The notes beneath the pieces were generated by a model. That model was not told where the DNA came from. It saw only the letters and a program-made list of their open reading frames with translations, and made no database searches. 8,038 bases of DNA from Eubacteriales bacterium (GTDB taxonomy: Bacteria; Bacillota_A; Clostridia; Lachnospirales; Lachnospiraceae), in contig JAUNAE010000139.1 in the NCBI GenBank assembly GCA_030527765.1, positions 1 through 8,038 on the forward strand, given 5' to 3'. Below, piece by piece: positions 5,952-8,038 of the stretch; position 1 is the first letter of the stretch; each line of letters starts with the position of its first letter. The position numbers and the translations under genes were made by a program.

Positions 5952-6794
5952 TTACTCTTCCACAGTTTCCTCAGAAGTCTGCGCTTCTTCCCCTGTGCCA
6001 AGAGCCGCATCGTAGACGGCCGTCATCATCTGAACAGCCCAATATGGATAGAACTCTTTCTGCACATGAATTCCATCCTCATCATACAAATATGCATATT
6101 CCGAAGTAATTCCATCACAGTCTACCCATCCATATCCTTCCTGAGTGCACATTTCTTTTACCGCATTGCTGTAATCCGGAATGTTTGCCCAAGAGCCTTC
6201 CAGCTGAAGTCCTGCTTCCTGTGCCGGAAGAATGGAATTCACATAAATTGCCGTATTCGGCAGAAGCTGTCTGAGACCGCTCAGAATCTCTTTGTATTCT
6301 GCCACATACTCTTCTTTGTTATTCCAGAATCCGATGGAAACGTCATTCAGTCCATAACATAAAAACAGTGTTTCCGGATTCAGATTCACAAGTTCATCCT
6401 GATGCTCGTTTATCAAACGAATCGTATCTCCTCCTGCCGCAAGAACTCTTGCCTGCGGAAGAAATTCATTTGTATAAAATCCTACTGCTCTGGAATCTCC
6501 CATAATGACTGACTCTCCAAACAGACTCCACACGTCAATGGTTCCGTCCAGAAGCTGCTGCTTCCGCTCTTCGCTTTCCGCCTGACGTCTTGCCTCTCTC
6601 TGGGCTCTGAGTCTTGTCTCCACTTCCTGTGGATCTTTTGCTTCCAGCGTCTGCAGATATGCCATTCCATCCGCCGTCACCTGACTCATGGATTTTTTGA
6701 AAAACAGGCTGTACAGAAGGATCAGAACGGCCAGCACTCCGATTCCTCCCACAATCAGCACCGTCGGATGGTTGTTGTTCTTTCGCATTTGCAT
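5952..6794 (-). CDS. Membrane-anchored SGNH/GDSL-family hydrolase
   Basis: Counting from a TTG at 6827, the protein is 291 residues; from the chosen ATG at 6794 it is 280. An N-terminal membrane segment (about 22-44) is followed by a charged, probably helical linker rich in Glu, Arg and Lys (about 55-92). An SGNH hydrolase domain then carries all four blocks: GDS with nucleophile Ser112, AGGDT with Gly133, GLND with Asn161, and DGIH with Asp251/His254 (numbering from the TTG). Such enzymes are esterases or acyltransferases, often acting on acetylated glycans. The anchor places it outside the cell. The TTG would overlap the GH13 stop as TTGA but has only a weak ribosome site. The ATG at 6794, or one at 6788, follows AAGGA and is preferred. 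A C-terminal acidic tail (about 279-291) follows the domain. Context suggests it edits or transfers acyl groups together with the MBOAT pair. Confidence 0.85.
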   Translation of the reverse strand: MQMRKNNNHPTVLIVGGIGVLAVLILLYSLFFKKSMSQVTADGMAYLQTLEAKDPQEVETRLRAQREARRQAESEERKQQLLDGTIDVWSLFGESVIMGDSRAVGFYTNEFLPQARVLAAGGDTIRLINEHQDELVNLNPETLFLCYGLNDVSIGFWNNKEEYVAEYKEILSGLRQLLPNTAIYVNSILPAQEAGLQLEGSWANIPDYSNAVKEMCTQEGYGWVDCDGITSEYAYLYDEDGIHVQKEFYPYWAVQMMTAVYDAALGTGEEAQTSEETVEE

Positions 6795-6823
6795 TCTTTC
6801 CTTTTTCGTCTCCGTGTCCCCCT

Positions 6824-8038
6824 TCAAAACTTCTCTCTTTCATGATGCAGAATCATGACACCATAAGCCGGCATCACAAAATCCAGAATTCCGCCTTTTG
6901 CAGTAATCCATGCCTTTTCTCTTGTAAACATCTTTTCATCTGACAAAAGGAGGCGTTCCATCACGGAATCCTTATTTCGGCTAAGGCCGGCTCTCCAGGC
7001 TTCAATTACCACATTTCGAGGCTGATCCTGGTTGTTGATGACAACGATGATCTGCTCATCTCTGTTAAAGCGGGCATAACTCAGTCCCTGATAATCATTC
7101 CAAAGATATTCCAGAGAACCTGTTTTGAGTACCGGATACGCTCTGTGAATCTGAATGGCAGCTCTGTGATAATCCATCATCTGCCAATCTTCTCTTCCCC
7201 ATGGGAACGTACGGCGGTTATCCGGATCCGTGAATCCGGTGAGCCCCACCTCGTCTCCATAGTAAACTGTCGGAGATCCCGGCCATGTCATCTGAATAGC
7301 AACCGCTTCTCTCATAACTGCCGGGTTCAAATTGCAGTCTGCCGCTTCCGGTCCCAATTCTGCAACTCGTCCTACCTGATGATTCGTTCTGGACAAGAAT
7401 CTGGAATGATCATGATTGGAAAGCTCATTCATCGCTGTGGTCAGGGCAGACATGTGAAGACAGCGCATGTTGTATCTCATTGCCATAATAAAGGCATCGC
7501 TGTTTCCGAGCATGTTTTCGTTATAGGCATCACTGTGTTTTTCCATACCTGTAAGGAACCAGGTCACCGGCTCCATGAACGCATCGTAGTTCATGACAGT
7601 GTCCCATTCATCTCCCTGCAGCCATCCTTCGGCATTTCCATAATGTTCCGCAAGAATTACCGCATTTGGATTCGCATCTTTGACGGCTCTTCGGAAATCC
7701 TTCCAGAATTTGTGGTTAAATCCATTGCTGTGGCCCAGATCCGCCGCAACATCCAGTCTCCATCCATCAATGTTATAAGGCGGAGATACCCATTTGCGTC
7801 CAATGGCCAGAACCGCCTGATAAAGTTCCTCAGACTCCTCATAGTTCAGTTTCGGCAGAGTATCGTGTCCCCACCATCCATCATAAGTACCGTTGTAAGG
7901 CCACTCCTCTTCATCATTGAAATGGAAATAGTGACGATACGGACTGTCCGCTGATACATACGCACCTTTGGAATATCCTTCTTCCCCTTCATAGAGTCTC
8001 TCACGATCCATCCATTTATTAAAGGATCCGCAATGATT
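6824..8038 (-). CDS. GH13 neopullulanase/cyclomaltodextrinase-like alpha-glucosidase, 5' end cut by window
   Basis: This is the C-terminal 404 residues of an alpha-amylase superfamily enzyme that hydrolyses alpha-glucan or malto-oligosaccharide linkages. Numbering here runs from an internal Met at 8011. The reading frame stays open to the window edge, where NHCGSF matches the end of conserved region I (xxxxNH), so the Met is not the start. Region II is GWRLDVA (84-90) with nucleophile Asp87. Region III is ILAEHYG with acid/base Glu122. Region IV is LSNHDHSRF with Asp201. The segments YDGWWGHDTLPKLN (43-56) and YYGDEVGLTG (250-259) are typical of GH13 subfamily 20. A C-terminal beta domain follows from about residue 310. 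Relatives are usually about 580-600 residues, with an N-terminal carbohydrate-binding domain that would lie outside the window. Whether it is secreted cannot be seen. The SGNH gene follows immediately, so they may share a transcript. Confidence 0.92.
   Translation of the reverse strand, partial: NHCGSFNKWMDRERLYEGEEGYSKGAYVSADSPYRHYFHFNDEEEWPYNGTYDGWWGHDTLPKLNYEESEELYQAVLAIGRKWVSPPYNIDGWRLDVAADLGHSNGFNHKFWKDFRRAVKDANPNAVILAEHYGNAEGWLQGDEWDTVMNYDAFMEPVTWFLTGMEKHSDAYNENMLGNSDAFIMAMRYNMRCLHMSALTTAMNELSNHDHSRFLSRTNHQVGRVAELGPEAADCNLNPAVMREAVAIQMTWPGSPTVYYGDEVGLTGFTDPDNRRTFPWGREDWQMMDYHRAAIQIHRAYPVLKTGSLEYLWNDYQGLSYARFNRDEQIIVVINNQDQPRNVVIEAWRAGLSRNKDSVMERLLLSDEKMFTREKAWITAKGGILDFVMPAYGVMILHHEREKF

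Noticed and set aside
7145..7954. Plus-strand open frame (269 codons) opposite the GH13 gene
   Set aside because: It is antisense to conserved GH13 catalytic regions and shows no domain or ribosome site.
1..8038. CRISPR arrays, insertion sequences or direct repeats
   Set aside because: No regularly spaced repeats, transposase genes or terminal inverted repeats were seen; the inverted repeats present are terminators.

Overview
The window looks like a chromosomal stretch from a Gram-positive anaerobe of the Clostridia, most likely Lachnospiraceae. This is inferred from moderate-to-low GC, strong GGAGG-type ribosome binding sites, a clostridial-type class II fructose-bisphosphate aldolase, a DUF4358 protein and the tRNA-Tyr form. 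No species assignment is possible from the sequence alone. All protein genes lie on the minus strand; only tRNA-Tyr is on the plus strand.

Right part (8038 to 2761, read leftwards). The window opens inside a GH13 neopullulanase/cyclomaltodextrinase-like gene whose 5' end is cut by the edge. Directly behind it come four genes with no visible terminator between them: a membrane-anchored SGNH/GDSL hydrolase, a membrane-anchored DUF4358 protein, an MBOAT O-acyltransferase of the AlgI/PatA/DltB type, and a membrane-anchored AlgJ/AlgX-like (DHHW) protein. The unit ends in a strong bidirectional terminator (2702-2748). The likely logic is an extracytoplasmic O-acylation machine. The MBOAT protein would move acyl groups across the membrane, and the AlgJ-like and SGNH proteins would transfer or remove them on a surface glycan. 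The role of DUF4358 is unknown. The substrate is not identified in the window.

Middle (2385-2700). A solitary tRNA-Tyr(GUA) has its own consensus promoter and terminator. Its promoter is divergent from, and within about 30 bp of, a candidate promoter for the aldolase gene.

Left part (2384 to 83). A complete class II fructose-1,6-bisphosphate aldolase gene ends at its own terminator. It is followed by a separately transcribed gene for a large PP-loop protein with a QueC-like zinc site, embedded in a 421-residue protein that is too long to be ordinary QueC. A consensus -35 box at the extreme left edge suggests another minus-strand gene beyond the window.

The two loci that deserve most attention are the four-gene O-acylation cassette and the QueC-like orphan gene. 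The aldolase and tRNA are housekeeping.
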